From the NCBI RefSeq assembly GCF_005938645.2, contig NZ_CP042171.1:2170001-2234000 (forward strand): a DNA stretch of 64,000 bases, given 5' to 3'. The DNA is from Pedobacter sp. KBS0701. Its GTDB lineage: Bacteria; Bacteroidota; Bacteroidia; Sphingobacteriales; Sphingobacteriaceae. A program made the translations under genes and the position numbers. The notes below the pieces were generated by a model. The model did not search any database. It saw only the letters and a list, made by a program, of their open reading frames with translations, and had not been told where the DNA came from. Below are positions 63,023 through 64,000 of this stretch, in pieces; within the stretch, counting starts at the first letter, position 1, and every line of letters begins with the position of its first letter.

Positions 63023-64000
63023 ATGAAAAAAAGAACATTAGAATTACTGCTGACAGGATTGTTAGTTTCAACATCATTATTAAGTTGTAAAAAAGAGATA
63101 GGCAAAAACTCATCAAAAGAAATTGAAAACTTAGAAGTCAAAAGTAGAACCGTAGAATTGCAAACATCATTTGCAAAAATTTTAGCAAAAGCAGTGAAAT
63201 CAGATGAAGATTTAAGAAAGTTTATTAAAACAGAAGGTTTAAAAGAATTTGATCGGGATAATGATATTTTATATTATCAAATAAAAAATGCTGAGATTAG
63301 CAATGGTAAATCATTCAGGTCTAAATTGCTAAATTTTACCACTGAGAAAGAGTTAGAAGCTATAGAAAGAGAATTTCCTCTTTTAACAATTTTTGTTCCT
63401 ACCTTGCCTAACTTTACACCCGCTAGCTGGAATACAATCAGCGAGGCTCCGGTAATAGCTGTATCTAATTTGGATAAAGCTGGAACCGTTTCATTGTATG
63501 ATGATAAGGGCGTGGAAGTAAAATTATCGCAAAAACAAATACCCGGATTTCCGGTTTTAGTTGTTAAGGAAAATGAGCGGGTGATTGTCAAAAAAGGTAA
63601 TAACAAATTAGCTGTAAAAAGTAGTGGTGTAAAGCTCGTTTCTAATACTTCAAATGGTCTTTCATTTGAGTTCATCGATAAAGCTTATGATGGTAGTTTA
63701 CCTGTTGAAAAATCAACTTCCTCTTTATCGTTAAAAACAAATAAGTTGGCTAGTATACAAGGGACAATTAGTCGTGTTGCACCATCACCGAATGTGTCTG
63801 ATTTAAATGCGATTGACCAAGTAAATGTTGATGCATACAATTCTGGTAATGATTGGCATCGCGATTATGTTTATTACGGTATTACTTCAAGCAGTCCTAA
63901 AGGGAAATTTAGAAACTATTATAGCGAATATATTACATCATTTAAATTTTTAACGCCAAATGCCTTGGGAATAATTTCAGATCAAGATGGTGATCCTAGA
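63023..64000 (+). CDS. Lipoprotein, C-terminus beyond the window
   Basis: The frame opens at MKKRTLELLLTGLLVSTS and stays open for 326 codons to the window edge. The signal ends LLSC, a lipobox, so the product is lipid-anchored. The body has a helical segment (LQTSFAKILAKAVKSDEDL, LRKFIKTEGLKEFDRDND) followed by beta-rich sequence (ASWNTISEAPVIAVSNLD, QKQIPGFPVLVVKENERV) and, near the edge, GIISDQDGDP, a Ca-loop-like run. A shadow ORF on the other strand (63277-63675) is spurious. I recognise no named family with confidence. Confidence 0.75.
   Translation, partial: MKKRTLELLLTGLLVSTSLLSCKKEIGKNSSKEIENLEVKSRTVELQTSFAKILAKAVKSDEDLRKFIKTEGLKEFDRDNDILYYQIKNAEISNGKSFRSKLLNFTTEKELEAIEREFPLLTIFVPTLPNFTPASWNTISEAPVIAVSNLDKAGTVSLYDDKGVEVKLSQKQIPGFPVLVVKENERVIVKKGNNKLAVKSSGVKLVSNTSNGLSFEFIDKAYDGSLPVEKSTSSLSLKTNKLASIQGTISRVAPSPNVSDLNAIDQVNVDAYNSGNDWHRDYVYYGITSSSPKGKFRNYYSEYITSFKFLTPNALGIISDQDGDPR

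Noticed and set aside
63277..63675. 132-codon minus-strand ORF
   Set aside because: It is the shadow of a long plus-strand lipoprotein frame open from 63023 to the window end.

Overview
The window looks like chromosome of a Bacteroidota bacterium of the Sphingobacteriaceae, most likely Pedobacter or a close relative. Visible signs are a SusC/SusD pair, a GLPGLI-family protein, FucP-type sugar permease, HmuY-type haem lipoprotein, GH130 next to a GT4 fusion protein, LytTR regulators with a LytS-type kinase, a chlamydial Hc1-like small nucleoprotein, AT-rich leaders without strong Shine-Dalgarno sequences, and -7 boxes of the TAnnTTTG type. No species call is possible from sequence reading alone.

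Layout. (1) 1-1574: almost gene-free, with decayed coding relics and a tRNA-like relic. (2) 1575-8981: a signalling and envelope module: a 70-residue exported two-Cys peptide, a GLPGLI protein and an outer-membrane barrel on the plus strand, then a LytS-type kinase, two paralogous LytTR regulators and a 116-residue orphan on the minus strand. A 48-codon Thr-rich peptide ORF (6641-6787) lies between the kinase and the first regulator, divergent from one and convergent with the other. No RiPP-modifying enzyme is visible; this is the best candidate here for an undescribed small system. (3) 9312-11749: a decayed AT-rich island bounded by two ~118-bp direct repeats that resemble the 3' end and terminator of the intact tRNA-Lys at 24115-24187. 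It holds a tyrosine-recombinase relic, two broken small genes, one intact small exported protein and a further coding relic. (4) 11754-23895: sugar/sugar-acid utilisation: Tat-exported Gfo/Idh/MocA oxidoreductase, SusD, SusC (minus), then AraC regulator, KdaD-like FAH-family dehydratase, IlvD/Edd-family aldonate dehydratase and GntP permease (plus). Together the last three fit uptake of an aldonate and its non-phosphorylative conversion toward 2-oxoglutarate semialdehyde. (5) 24115-35109: tRNA-Lys, FucP-like permease under a LacI-type operator, GmhB phosphatase, transaldolase-like aldolase, SRP RNA, and gltBD. (6) 35110-47654: repeat-rich gaps, DUF763 protein, metallophosphoesterase, GAF histidine kinase, GH130, a 362-bp tandem repeat array, GT4 fusion protein, Ku and an esterase. 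(7) 47667-52817: Lys-rich small protein, MscS channel, response regulator, bacteriophytochrome + response regulator + haem oxygenase, and the Hc1-like protein. (8) 53142-64000: HmuY/HmuR-type haem uptake with a divergent AraC regulator, a LacI regulator, an MBL-fold hydrolase, two uncharacterised proteins, miaA, a small barrel protein and a lipoprotein cut by the window edge.

Regulation visible in sequence: three copies of the palindrome CAAACGTTTG (24704, 57328, 58410) tie the LacI regulator to itself and to the FucP-like permease; two direct repeats TAAACGGAT exactly 21 bp apart sit between the haem receptor and its AraC regulator; LytTR regulators are duplicated. Many intergenic spaces carry REP-like inverted repeats sharing arms across the window. 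Function calls rest on motif recognition by eye; no database search was run.
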